Below are positions 25,092-37,901 of a stretch of 64,000 nucleotides of DNA, piece by piece. A program made the position numbers and the translations under genes. The notes below the pieces were generated by a model. It made no database searches, had not been told where the DNA came from, and saw only the letters and a list, made by a program, of their open reading frames with translations. The DNA comes from Eublepharis macularius (Eukaryota > Chordata > Lepidosauria > Squamata > Eublepharidae). Position 1 is the stretch's first letter. Every line of letters begins with the position of its first letter. The stretch lies in assembly GCF_028583425.1 (NCBI RefSeq), contig NC_072791.1, positions 45,515,368 through 45,579,367 of the forward strand, written 5' to 3'.

Positions 25092-28000
25092 GACGAAAAG
25101 CTGTGTTACATTGGTTATCTAAACAAAGAAGTAATATGATTTGCCTACAAGAGACTCATATTAGAGATCAAGATGTTAAATACCTATTTAATAAGAAGTT
25201 AGGAAAACAATTTGTTTCGGCAACAAAACAAAAGAAGAGGGGAATTGTTATATATATTAAGGAAGAATTGCAACCCAAATTAATAGTGTCTGATAAAAAT
25301 GGAAGATACCTGGCTGTGGAATTTTTATGCAATGCTAAAAAAATGTTGATACTTGGAGTATATGCACCGAATGGCTCTAAGGATTTATTTTTTAAAGATT
25401 TAAGAGAACAATGGAACGATGGACTTATGATCAAGTAATTATAGCTGGAGATTTGAATGGAGTGGTGGATTTACAGTTGGATAAAAGTTCATCATCAAGT
25501 AAAGTAAGGGCGGGGAAATTACCAAAGTCATTTTTTGAAATTCAGGAACAAGAAAATTTAGAAGATATTTGGAGAAAATATAATCCTAAATCGAAGCAAT
25601 ATACTTTTTTCTCAACTAGCCATCAATCCTTTTCTAGAATAGATATGATCTGGGCGTCTAAAGAACTGGCAGTATTTACTAAAGAGATTGATATTTTACC
25701 GAAAATTAGCTCAGATCATAATCCTGTGATGTGGAGATTTGGAATGAGAAATAAGAAACGGAGATGGAGAATTAATGAGGATCTTTTGGGAGACCCAGAA
25801 TGTGTGGAGGTACTTAAAAAAGAAACGAAGTTTTTTATTCAGTGTAATGTTGATAAAGGTGTGTCAACACATAAGGTCTGGGATACATATAAAGCAGTAA
25901 TTAGAGGTGTGTTGATGGACTTAAATGGTAGAGACAAAAAGAAAAAAGAAATGAAGTTAAAAGAGATTCAGGAAAAAATTATTCAAGTAGAACAGCAATT
26001 GAAAAAGAGACCAGGTAAAAAGAAATTGTTATATGAAATAAAGTTATTGCAAGAACAAATCAGGGTTATGGAAAATAAGGAAGTGGAGTGGGAATTGAAG
26101 AAAATGAAGCAAAAATCATTTGAAGGAGCTAACAAACCAGGGAGATATTTGGCGTGGCAATTGAAGAAAAAGAGAGAAAAAAGAACAATTAGTAAAATTA
26201 CGGAAAAAGGGAAGGAATTATATGATCAAGGACTGATTGAGAGAGCATTCTATAAATATTATGCAAGATTATACCAGAAAAAAACAGTGGACTATGAAAA
26301 GATAAGAGACTATTTTGACATGATGGATTTACCTAAGGTGCCGGAGAAGCTGAAAAGGAAGCTTGGTGCTGAAATAACAACATTGGAAGTGGTGCAAGCT
26401 TTCAAGCTACTACAGTTGGTAAAGCTCCGGGACCAGATGGAATTACAGCAAAATTTTATAAAGTGATGGTAGAGGATTTAAAACAACTGATGCAAAAAGT
26501 GATGAATGAGATATTGGAGGGGGCAGAGATGCCAGATACATGGAATGAGGCTAATATTACATTGATACCGAAGGAGACATTAGACTTAAGTAATGTTAAG
26601 AATTATAGACCAATATCTCTAACTAATAATGACTATAAAATATTTGCTAAGACATTAGCGGAAAGACTTAAGGTGTGGTTAGTGGAATTTATAGAAGAAG
26701 ACCAAGCTGGTTTTTTACCGGAAAGGCAAATAAAAAATAACCTACAAGTGTTGTTGAATGCCATTGAGTACTATGATAAAAATCCAGGGAAGCAGGTTGG
26801 GGTTTTTTTTGTGGATGCGGAGAAAGCGTTTGACAATTTGAACTGGGATTTTATGTTTGCAACAATGGAGAAGATGCAGTTGGGAGAGAAATTTATACAA
26901 GCAATAAAGGCAATATATAAGAACCAATCTGCAAATATAATTGTTAACTCGGATGTAACAAAAAAGCTGGAAATAAGAAAAGGAACAAGACAAGGGTGTC
27001 CGCTTTCCCCACTTCTGTTTGTAATGGTATTGGAGATTTTACTTAGGCAAATAAGAGAAGATAATTCAATAAGAGGACTGAGGACAAAAGGATTTGAATA
27101 TAAAGTGAGAGCTTTTGCCGATGATATAATGGTGATAGTGGAGGATCCAATAGAGTGCATGCCTAAACTGATGAAGAAAATGAAAGATTTTGGAGATTTA
27201 GCGGGATTTGTTATAAACACGGTGAAGTCCAAAATATTGTGCAAAAATATGACTAAACAACAACAATACCTATTGTTAAAGATAGTAAACAATTTGAAAG
27301 GTGGCAGAGAACGATACTAAATTTTGTTTGGGCTGGGAAGAAACTCAGAGTCAAAATGAAGGTACTATATGACGCAAAAGAAAGAGGAGGTCTACAACTA
27401 CCAAATTTTAAATTATATCATGAAGCGGTATGTTTGGATTGGATAAAGGAATGGGTGACATTGAAACATTTGAAGTTGTTAGCATTGGAAGGATATAATA
27501 CATTATTTGGATGGCATGCATATCTATGGTAGGACAAAGTAAAAGAAGATTCTATGTTTTTACATCATTATGTATGAAGAAGCTTGTTTGCTGTTTGGAT
27601 CAAATACAAGAAATATATGGAAGAGACTATACCAATGTGGATTATACCTGCGGAAGTAGTTAATCCAAGAACAGAATACGCAGGGGAAGAGTGGTTGACA
27701 TATAAAGAAATTCTTGAGATAAAACAGAACAGTTATTTGCTTAAAGACAATGATGCATTGCCATTCCAATATGGATGGTTTCAATATATGCAGATAAAAG
27801 ACCTGTATGAGAAGGACAAAAGAAAAAATGGTTTTAGGCTACAAAATTCCGAGATTGAGAACTGTTTGCTTCGGGGGGGAAGAAAATGATTTCTAAAATA
27901 TATAAGATATTATTGAAATGGTTTACAGAGGAGGAGGTTGTTAAAGTTCAGATGGTTAAATGGGCAATAAACTGTAATAGGGAAATCTCAATGAAAGCTT

Positions 28001-29055
28001 GGGAAAAGGTATGGAAGAATACAGTTAAAATTTCAGCATGTACCACAGTGCGTGAAAATGTTTATAAGATGATGTATAGATGGTATTTAACACCAAAGAA
28101 GCTGGCCAATGGTAATAGTCAGATGTCTGATAAACGTTGGAAATGTAAACAACATGAAGGTTCATTTTATCATATGTGGTGGTCCTGTGAAAAGGCAAAA
28201 CAGTTCTGGGGGGATATAGTAAAGGTTATGTCGGATATTTTACAAAGGAATATAATTAAAACCCCAGAACTGTTGTTATTATGTATGAATTTAGAAGACT
28301 TTGATAAAATGGACAGAGTTATGGTATTTTATATGATTACGGCCGCCAGAATGTGTTATGCACAGTTGTGGAAGACTCAGGAGATACCATCTATGGAAGA
28401 CTGGATTTTGAAAGTTTTGAACATGGCAGAAATGGACAAATTAACGAGGAAACTGAAAGAGCAAGAAGTATTGGAATATACATTAAGTTGGGAAAAATTC
28501 AAGAAATATGTGAAGAAAAAGTGGGACATGAAGGGGAAATTGTGGTCTTTGGATAGTTGTTAAGGGGGAGATAGAAACTTACTTAAGGTTAAAAGGGGGT
28601 ATATTTTACTATATCTTATTGGAGTAGTATAGGGTTATAGTATTATAGTATTATAAAGTTAAGAGTAAGATAGCATATCTATATGGGAAGTAGTAAGGTT
28701 GAATAATAAGGTTCTATAGGTAATGATATTTTAGTGATGTATTAGAAATAGCAGAAGTATTTTAGTTAGTATATATACCTATTATACACTTATATATTTT
28801 TATACTCTTAATTTAGATAAGTTTATATTAAGATAGTTAATACAATTATATCGATTAGATTAGTATATATTATATAGTTATATATCATATATACTATTAT
28901 AGACTTTAAGAATTTATAGTATATATTCTTTAGGTTAAGTTGGGTATGGAAAACTGTTGAGAGTCACTAGAAAAGGGAGGGGGGAAATGCAATGGGATGG
29001 AAAATGATAATGATTATTATGTTTATGTTTGTAAACCCATTCAATAATTTTTTTT
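25092..29055 (+). mobile_element. 5'-truncated L1 LINE (ORF2 remnant) with target site duplication
   Basis: ORF1 and the 5' UTR are missing; the copy begins inside the endonuclease domain. Visible parts: endonuclease (MICLQETHI, IIAGDLNGVVD, ISSDHNPVMW; 25092-25750), reverse transcriptase (YRPISLTNNDYKIFAKTLA, DQAGFLPERQIKNN, VDAEKAFDNLNWDF, GTRQGCPLSPLLF, FADDIMV; about 26540-27260) and a C-terminal domain with a cysteine/histidine region (WKCKQHEGSFYHMWWSCEKA; to 28561). The 3' UTR is AT-rich and ends in T then A runs. The frame shifts near 25430, 26450, 27300 and 27888, with stops near 27530 and 27574, so the copy is dead. AAAAAGATGTTCA occurs at both ends (25079-25091 and 29059-29071). 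The long segments still open suggest a fairly recent insertion. Confidence 0.95.
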
Positions 29056-29071
29056 AAAAAAAAGATGTTCA

Positions 29072-32000
29072 TGTTAGTCACAACTGAAAATTGATGAGAA
29101 GGAGGTTGAAGAAACTGACTGAAAAATCTGGAGTTCAGATAATCCAGTACCAGACTTTAATAAGGTGATATACTAAATAATGCCAGGGAGTATTAGCTAC
29201 AGCTGTATGGAGCACAGCAGGCAGCACCTGGACAAATGCAATCAATTGTCCTTATACTGATATAATGAACACAGATGACCAGAGCAAATTTCATTTTGAT
29301 AGGTCTTAGGGAGCACATAAACTAAAAAGAAGTTATTTAAGGACACTTCCTAAACAAAAATATCAATTTATGGTTATTTTACCTTCAACATTAGTAGATA
29401 GGGATATTAAATTTTGGAGGTAGGAGGCAGATCTTCCTTTGCCTCTATAGAAGGAGAATACATTGTGCCCACATGCATATGACAGCAAACTGGCTGTGAA
29501 CCAGTAGCTGTAGAATACTAGAAAGGGTTTCCAGTATAGAAAATTATTTGCTCTTCACCACCTTTGCTCCCTTCTACGTACATTACTGTCATTTCCTCTT
29601 GGATTCACTCCGTTCCTTTTTTTTTTGCCTGACATGCATGAGCTCCGGCAGGGAGGAAGAATTTTTGCATATCCAGTCACTTTCCTTTCCAGCACAGTCT
29701 TTCCATTGCCAAGCACAACTTCATACCTAGCTTCTAATCATCTGTACCTTCTGTGGAAGGAGGGAAGGTGCAGAATCTGGATCATGCCTATGGTGTCTTC
29801 AAGGCTGGTGTCTGGGAAAGGCTGGGCCCTAAGGTGGCACCTTTACATTCTGGCTTTCTGGTATCCTTCCCCTGACCCCCACTGGCCCTGTTCCTCCACT
29901 GTTTTCGCCTTTCTTTACTAACTATTTTGAAAACTGTTGCTACAATGTGAGTAGAGATAAGTGAAGGACATTTTAAAGGTGAGAACAGTTAGTCTGTCTG
30001 AGGATTAGAACTCATTACTGAGTCTCACCTTTCCCCCCTCAGCACCTCCTACTGAAGACAGCAACACTAGTACTGCACTCATAAGAATTACCTCAGTGAC
30101 TTAGAAGGGAACAACTCTACTTTGGATGACACTGTAAGGGCCTTAATGTTCGTTTCCCCTTCTTTTCAACTGACATGTTCCACACCACATTTTGGAAAAA
30201 TGATAGAAGAGCCTTATTGGCTTCCACTACAACAGCTGATCTAAATATCTGTATCTAAACATCTGTATGCTGTCTGTTGGGTACATGGATCCCGCCATTC
30301 ATTTCAGTGCAGGGAACTGTTAGTAGACTCCTCTTCATGTTGAGAGGGCAGTTTGTGGATGGAATATCAAAAACCCCTTCTTCCTATGCCACCTATGCCA
30401 TAAGCCCAAGGCACTGCCTGGCCCAAGGCAGAGTGAATGCCAGCTGGGCGGGAGCCTGGGGAACTACCAGAACGTGAGTCAAAGACAGTTGACTAACTTA
30501 TGGCCCTTCCACACCCTGGAGAGATGCAGAGATAACAAAATTTCCTGAGAAAACCCTTGTCTAATCCCATCAACGTCCTGCTATACTTCCCCCTCACCCA
30601 CCTATCCTAATCAAAGCTATTCAACAAACCCGAGAGTGTTTCCCATCCGGAGCTTACCACGTCATCAAGTAATATTTTCACCAATAGTTTATCCCAGATA
30701 GTCCCTCTAAGCCTCTCCAAACTTATTGTTCTACCTCCGGACAAGCCATAAAGTTATTGTTTTGGGGAGCAAGATGTCAGCTTGCCCTAGGGAACATTTT
30801 GCCCTATAATTGAGCTCCCCAGCCATGTACTCTCTGTATGTGTTCTGGATCCATACACCCACCCTCAAGTTCGCTTGAGACTCTTCTCCATGAAATTTTG
30901 CTTGTTTTGCTGCCTCCATGGATCTCTGCTCTTTGAGACTGGTAAATATCGCCCTCCCTAAAACGGCTTTCTCTCATTTTTCTCCCCGAGTTTCCTAATT
31001 AGCCTAGTATGTGTGTGATTTTCTGTAAATTTGCCTTTTATTTTTCTTTATTTTTAAAAAGAGCCTTTGCTATTGAACATCTGCCTGATTGATTTGGGAG
31101 TTCTCTAAGGGAATAATCCCCGTAATCATTGGTGGGGTTTTCTTGTTACCCCCTCTCACTTGTCTCCTTTAATACTAATTTCCCCAAGTAATTAAGAAGA
31201 CCTCTTATTTGGGTAACAGACCTGTTTTATAAGCACACACAAAAAATTATTTTACAAAATGTAGGGCCACCAAGAAGGTTTAAATTTTGCTCTTGAACTG
31301 GAAGAGTAGCTGAGCATTTTTTTCAGAGCTCCTTTGCTTGTATGAAGTCTTTGGAGAGGAGGGGTTAACTTTTGAGGACTTTAACCCTAGACCACAGTAG
31401 TGGCTATTTGTCCCCACATTGTGATAGACCTTAGTATTGTAGCAGAAGCTTCGTGGGCTGAAATCTACATCAGATTCTCACATTAAACTACCTTTAGATA
31501 CCAAAGCTTGAAATTAAAGATAAACACTGCAGTTCCTGCCTGTTTCACTGACAAATGGTAAAGACACAAAGACTGGACTCAAGATCTTAAGTGTCTGCCA
31601 TCTACCCCCCCTCCCTAACCATCTGCTAAACTACATTCTAAACGTGTTAATCAAAGATCCGGATAAAAGTATTTTCAGTTTAAAACTGCAAAGAGCCTAT
31701 CACAGTGCCATCCTAAGCAAAGTTACACCCTTCTAAGCCCATTGACTTCAATGCTGCTTAGGGAGGCTCTGGAAAGTCATGAAAATACCTAACAGCTCAA
31801 AATTTTATCACCTGACTAAAACTTGTCTAAACCTTAAAGCATAAACATATTTTGCTGGACTTGAGTAGGACTCTGAAGAGGTGGCATAGAAATATCATAA
31901 GTAAACAATACATACATACTATGTGCGTGTGTGTATGCATATATATGAAGTTTTAATACTTTGGGCAGGGATAGAGCTATATATTGTTTTTTATATTTAA

Positions 32001-34990
32001 TCACATTAAACAGCAGACTTTAGCTGTTGAATGCTGGCTGTTAAGATAAGGATTAGCTCCTGTTGCATTTCCTGTAGTTTTGAAACTGATGGCCACTTTT
32101 ATCTTAAACTAACATTGAATGATAAAAATGTCATGCTATCAAACACAGTCTCCCTGGCATTAATATTTCCTGCCGAATGTAGGTCACAGTCCCTGGCCCC
32201 ATAGACACTTTTAAGTTATTTCAAAATTGGATTCCTCAAAAAAAATTACTCTGTGTCACTAAAAACTTGAAGAGCTTTTTGCTGAGACAAGGAACAGCAT
32301 AAAATTACTAGATTCAAATTATATTCTGACTTCTACCATTTTGTCTTTGAGGAGAGCTGGTGTTTAGATGGCAGATGTGAGTTCATGTACAACCCTCTCA
32401 ACTCTTAAAGACATCAGCACATGCAAACTTAGGTTATGGCTTCCAGTCAGTTGTCCAAAGTAATTTGTGTAGCTCTGATGGTTTATGTCTATCCACCAAA
32501 GATCTTCAAAAACAGCAGAAAAGCATTGTGGTGATGTCCATGTTATAATCTTTCACACCCTCAGGATCTGCCTTCTCCAGTCAACTTGAATTGGTCCCGT
32601 TAACCCTTGGTTTCTGACAATCAAGTGTATTCTCATTCCATCCTTCCATTGTAGCTCTCAGGGTGGCCAACATGGCTTGCCCTTCTATCCTTACAACAAC
32701 CCAGTGAGGCAGGTGAGGCTGAGGTAAAGTTAATGTTCCAAGATCTTCCACCAAACTTCACTGCAGAATGGTGATTTGAAATGAATTCAGAGCTTTACTC
32801 CCACAAGAAATGTTGTGCAGCTTAACTGGAGCTGGCAACCCTAAGCTTACTCTTGATACAAGTACGCTGCTCACTGAAACGAACCAGCTGACTTTGGGAT
32901 TTCCCAAAATGAGGAAATTCTGCAGTTCTTTCAGACAGTAATTGTTCTAAAATTGTGATCACTCAGGATCACAGTATGGGCCTTAATTAAAAGTATATTC
33001 GTCTAAGGTAGGAAGAAAGGCTGAAACTAACTGCAGGATATGCTGAAATGGAAGAAAGCAATTTTAACAGTTCAGCAACTGAAAATCTTTTGTATGTATA
33101 TACCTTATGGCTTTCTGCTCAGCATTAAAACTTAAACCAATGATGATGCCTACTTTAAGACATACAGTTCCGGCCAACTATCCACACCCTGTGGTTTGGA
33201 AGTCAATGGGGAATCTGTTCACGTGATGTTAATATCCCAGGCGCTGGGTGTTCCTAGAGATTCTATTCCAGAGAAAGCCCAACTATACCTTTGAAAAGGC
33301 CCAGGTCCTGAGAACAATGAAGCAAGTTAAACCTGCTCTGCAGCTCCACTTTCCTAACTAGCATCTAATCCAGTGAAGGCAACATTCATGCCCTCTTTTA
33401 CTGGCTGATTATTATTTGGGGGAACGCCATATTTTTTCTCTTGGGGGGGGGGGAAATCCCAGCTAGATGAGGAATGATTCTAAACACAGAATTGGATGGG
33501 AAGGGGAAAAAATTGCCCCTGCCAATCATCTATCTCCAGTTTCAGGCTTTGATGACTGCTGTGTATATTAAATGTTAAAAAAAAGACATTTATATGTAGC
33601 ATGGCCCTACGCCAGAGCCTTTTCAGTTGATGGTTTTTCACTCTCCTTTAGCATGTTTTTTTCTCTTTGTGAACCTCTCCAGTGATTAAGACAGACAAAA
33701 CAGGCTTTTAAAAGGAACATGATACCCTGTTCCCATCCCCTCCACAGTGGCACTACATACTGGCTGTCCTTGTACATGAAGGTGGCCTCTCAGTGTTCTT
33801 TACTCTTTCTTTTTTACATCTCTATCATATGTTCTCAAACACAAAAACACTTCTGTACACCCAGTCTAGTCAATGTTAGTGCAATATCCCATCTCTGCCA
33901 TCATTTTAATTGCAGGGCACATACAGACCTCTAACTGGGAAGCAGTCTTTTTCTCACTTTTAAAGAAGACTTATAAGATGTTGCTGTGCGTGGGAGTGCT
34001 GCCATACAGGTACAAGATTAAAATCTCTCTTCCTCAAATGGAGCCTGTAGGTAAACTGGAGTTTCTATCTGCTTTTCTGTACCTTTTAATGCTTGTTCAG
34101 GCTACCACTCATTATTTTTGTTCCGTGCTTTATAACAACTAATCATCAGAAGGGACACGGTGGCATAATGATACTTTACTATTAGTTGCTTGTGAGATGC
34201 CTATCAGGCTGTTCTTTGGAAGATCAAGTGAACTCTTAGATAATTTTTGTATCTGATGATTCTGGAGAGAACAAGTACTCAAAGTATGAGCACATGAGCA
34301 AGAATGGACCCTTCCACAAACACAAAAAAGAGAGTCTGTTGTGACATTTGGAGGCCTGGTAAACGTGAAGGTGTATGGTAGAGCTAGGCGTGGAGTTGCA
34401 CACTGTCATAGACATCACAAAACACATCAGCAAGCTGCATGTACCACAAATGCTACTATATACCATACAGCAATTCCATGTTAAATATATCTCCCAAGGA
34501 TGTAATGAGCTAGCAACAGACATGCTCCTTTAAGAAAAACTGTTGAGATCTCACAAGTGCATGTTCATTGTGTGTGAGGAAAAATCTGGAAACATTCTCA
34601 ACTTTAATCAGGTGAATGCCCATCCCTGGGCCAGGCAGGAAACAGATCTACTGCCAAGAATTGTGCTCCACCCATACAGAAGCAAGGAACAGAACATGTA
34701 ATGACATTGACCTATCCCTGTATGTCTTCTTATGTTGATATATTGTTTACACATAGTATGTGGCAAAGTTCAGAGTTATTAGATTAACTGGACAAAAGAA
34801 GTAATAATATACAGCTGCCTCTGAAAAGATGCACTGGGCAGAACCAGAAGGAAAAAAAGCAGAAGGAAGATAAAGCAGAAAGGCCAGGAGGATACAGCAT
34901 GAAAAAAGACAGCTCAAGGTCATGTCTGAGTAGAATATTATCTTCCCAATGAGAAAAGGAATTTACATTGCTATACATACAGATGATTTA
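29072..34990. other. Longest stretch of largely unique intergenic DNA
   Basis: No coding gene is recognised. A MITE piece (31702), a SINE-like scrap (32690-32730, ACAACAACCCAGTGAGGCAG) and a G run at 33446-33455 are the only features. Confidence 0.5.
31702..31770. repeat. GTGCAATCCT-type MITE fragment
   Basis: CAGTGCCATCCTAAGCAAAG, TTACACCCTTCTAAGCCCAT and TGACTTCAATGCTGCTTAGG are present; the right terminus is missing. Confidence 0.6.
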
Positions 34991-34995
34991 GTACT

Positions 34996-35520
34996 GTGGG
35001 GGGGACTCCCTCATACCCTGGTATTGGCAGATCCCAAAATTAAGTTTGCACCTGAAAAGACACAAGGCTGAGATGTGGCAAATAAATTAAAGTTTATTAG
35101 AGTGAACACCCTAATAAAATGATGCACAGCAGATGACGGGAAATGCATGCCTCGCAGGGCAATGCCACTGCCTTATATACCTTCTTACAATCCCCTAACA
35201 AGTAATCATACAAGGTCATACACCCTTCCAGATGAGTGGCTACAGACAAACGTGTCAATACATAACATACATGTGACATATACACACGTGTGTATAAAAA
35301 TATAGATGTTCACACACATACATTAGATATACCCTCCACATAAAGCACACACAACATACAGTAACACAAATGTTACTACACTCATAGCAGAGCTCAGCTC
35401 TTAAGCAATTCCTTCACAAATGGCAATTAACATACAATCTGCATACAGATTGTCACAACAGTTTTACTCTTTCGGTTGTTAACTTTGTATATAGGTGTCA
35501 GGAGGAACCAACAACTGTCA
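34996..35520 (-). mobile_element. Probable solo LTR of an endogenous retrovirus or LTR retrotransposon
   Basis: Read on the minus strand it runs from TG to CA. It has a TATA box (GGTATATAAGGC), then about 80 nt later an AATAAA signal and a short 3' part ending in CCCCCCACA. AGTAC and TGTAC flank it, a five-base duplication with one difference. No internal coding region adjoins it, so it is a fossil left by recombination between LTRs. The family is not determined. It looks old to moderate in age. Confidence 0.5.
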
Positions 35521-35884
35521 TGTACACAACATGCAGCAGCAAAAAAAATCCCATTGTATGTAACATTGTTAGACATAACAATCTACTTACAAGTTTCATA
35601 CTAATTTCAATACAGAACTACCTTCTACATAAAAAACTTTGTAATTCATGAAATAGTATATGAGTATACAATGCATATGGGGTATACAAAGGTGTCCATA
35701 ATAAATGGCTGCAAACACAAAATTTGCTGAACATATGCAAGCTCATAAAGCTATGGAATAACTGTAGCATGCTGTGTTGATACCTGCTGTATGTATTAAC
35801 AGTCCTGTGTATACAGTCCTGTGTATATGCACAGTACACATGTGCATGCATGCAGTCATATATGTATGACCATGAAAAGGGGTG

Positions 35885-35909
35885 TGGGTGTGTATGTATG
35901 TATGTATGT
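35885..35909 (+). repeat. TGTA microsatellite
   Basis: GTGTGTATGTATGTATGTAT sits directly at the 3' end of the reverse-oriented 5S SINE and was probably seeded by its tail. Confidence 0.85.
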
Positions 35910-36118
35910 GGTGGTGGAGGAAAGTGCTGTCTAGTCATAGCTAACACAATTCCTGCTGGGTTCTCAAGGCAAGGGATTAACATAGGTGGTTTGTTACTGT
36001 TCGCCTCTTCAATCCTGGTCTTCACAGCAGGTCTCCCATCCAAGTACTAACCAAGGCCGACCCAATTTAGGTTCCAAGATCTGTCGAGATTGGGCTTGCT
36101 GGGTTATCCAGGTCAGAG
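35910..36118 (-). mobile_element. 5S rRNA-derived SINE, reverse orientation
   Basis: GTCTCCCATCCAAGTACTAA and GGTTCCAAGATCTGTCGAGA are the antisense of the 5S rRNA-like head. GGAAAGTGCTGTCTAGTCAT is the 3' end. It abuts a TGTA microsatellite at 35890-35909. Confidence 0.88.
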
Positions 36119-36279
36119 TCGTGTATGTGTGTGTATATATACTTTTTCCAAACTAGCTGAAAATACTTTTTCCTGTTTCAAAAGAGAGCAGGATGGTTCC
36201 CCCTCACAAAAAACACTCTGAATAAATAATTAAACGATTCAACTAATAAATTAATCCTGTCCTGCTCCCTAGATCCTTT

Positions 36280-37030
36280 CTCCATTTTCAGTACCTATTC
36301 CGACTCGAAATACTACCCCCGCTAAAGTTCTGCACAGGTGCTGCTCGGCCAATCCCGGCTCTGTTGCCGAGGCCTGGCAGACTGGCTGACTTGCTGTGGA
36401 GACGACGGAACGTTGAGCACTCACAAACACATTAACGTCAGTACGTCGTATCCACAGAAACCAACCCTGTGACGTCACCGCTCCTTCTCGCTTCCCCTTC
36501 AGAAACCAGCGAGCGACGCACGCTGAGGCGTCACCAACCTGGGAGGAGGAAAAGGAGGTGGTGCCAGTTGCCATAGCAATACTGGAAGGCGGGGCTCGGT
36601 CGCCAAAGCAGTGAGAAGGGCAGGGGCCGGTTGCCATGGCGACAGGAGCGATTGTTTTGTTTTGGGTGGAGAAGCGCGATTAAGGAAAGCGCGAGCGCAG
36701 GGCAACGGGGGCATTTGAGGTGTCAAGGACCCCACGGGGAGCGAGTTTGTTTTGTCTCCTGAGCTTTTTCTGGCCGGGCATGTTTCGAGTTTACGCCCAA
36801 AGCAACAACTAGTGGGAAGGGAGTCGGAATCCCCTCTTCTGTCTAGGTCAAAGGTGACTATTGGGGATCTCCGCAACAAAACAGGGGAAAGGGACGCCTG
36901 CCTGCATCTTCTGTACAGCAAATTTGATGGGAGGGGGTGGGCCTGCTGTGCGCCTCTCCCCCCAGGCGGAGAAACAGAAGGAAACACACACGGGAAAGGC
37001 AACCTCCGGCTCTTACACACCTCTCAACCT
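36280..37030. promoter_or_regulatory. Orphan CpG-rich island with two RFX X-box-like motifs and a CRE
   Basis: A CpG-rich block stands out from AT-rich surroundings. It contains a perfect palindromic CRE TGACGTCA (36470-36477), further ACGTCA and GCGTCA half-sites, GTTGCCATAGCAAT (36567-36580) and GTTGCCATGGCGAC (36630-36643), both close to the RFX X-box, and a CCAAT box near 36350. Open frames across it (36499-37020 minus, 36752-37189 plus) resemble no protein I know. It looks like a promoter or strong enhancer. No gene is known to me between FOS and TMED10. Confidence 0.6.
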
Positions 37031-37089
37031 CGGCAACCCTTCATTTTCAGGAGAACTGATATATTTTGCCTGTTGTTTCTCATAGAAGG

Positions 37090-37170
37090 ATACAATCATA
37101 AACATACTTTTCAGGAAGTAAGCCCCATGGGAAAAAATGAGACTGACTTCCAAGTAGACCTGCTTAGATT
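37090..37170. repeat. GTGCAATCCT-type MITE fragment
   Basis: CAGGAAGTAAGCCCCATGGG and GACTTCCAAGTAGACCTGCT match the family centre. It borders the orphan CpG island at 36280-37030. Confidence 0.5.
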
Positions 37171-37324
37171 CACTTTCAAAGAAAACTAACAGAATCCACA
37201 CTCCTAAAGTTTAAGACCCTCCTAGTCCAAAAGATGAAACAACAGGACTCAAAGCTGTTTGTTGTACATAAAACTGACTTGCGATAAGGTAAAGCATTCA
37301 AATGAACATGCACTCATTTGTAAT

Positions 37325-37760
37325 GTTAATTTTTATTTATTTAAACATTTCTGTGTCACCTTTTCACCCAAACAGGGTCCCCAAGGTGGTGAATTTCAAA
37401 ACATTTCAACGTTAAAATTTAATATAAAGTATATATTAATTCAATAAAAACATAAACACAAATAATGCCAAAAAACAGGGAGGAGGGCCCAAAACAGTTT
37501 CACCTGCTGACACAAGACAATGAGAGAGGGAGGTAGACAAATCTGCCATGGGGAGAGAGAGCCAAAGTTTTAGCAACACAACTGAGAACACGCTTTCTTG
37601 AGTTGCCACCGTCTAGCCTCATGTGGGAGGGTCACTTGAAGTAGGCCCTCTGAAGATGATCTGGACTGACAGATAGATTCATAAGGGAGAAGGCCCATTG
37701 TAATACATTTTGTAATAAATTTTAAAATAATCTTTTTGTAAGTTAAGATCAAAGCATCAA
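37325..37760 (-). mobile_element. LINE 3' fragment, L2/CR1-like
   Basis: On the minus strand the end reads CCACCTTGGGGACCCTGTTT, GGTGACACAGAAATG, then TTTAAATAAATAAA, a LINE-type tail. The body (37460-37700) resembles the 3' non-coding region of L2-like elements. There is no coding segment. Confidence 0.5.
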
Positions 37761-37901
37761 GTACTAGAAGGCAAAACCCCCCCCCCATGAAATCTAAATT
37801 TAAAAAGCAGCACATAGTTCTTATTCTCACAATAAAGTCTTCCTTAAAGCTGCAGGCCCTAGAAACTTCATCATTTCAGAACCTAAGCAATGTTTATAAA
37901 T

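Noticed and set aside
26742-27292. Antisense frames in the 27-kb region
   Set aside because: They are the reverse strand of the L1 reverse transcriptase.
36100-36300. 5S SINE as the promoter source of the neighbouring CpG island
   Set aside because: The SINE ends near 36118 in reverse orientation; the X-boxes and CRE lie well outside it in unrelated sequence.
36499-37189. 173-codon minus and 145-codon plus frames in the 36-kb island
   Set aside because: No recognisable domain, proline/arginine-rich by composition, and they overlap each other.
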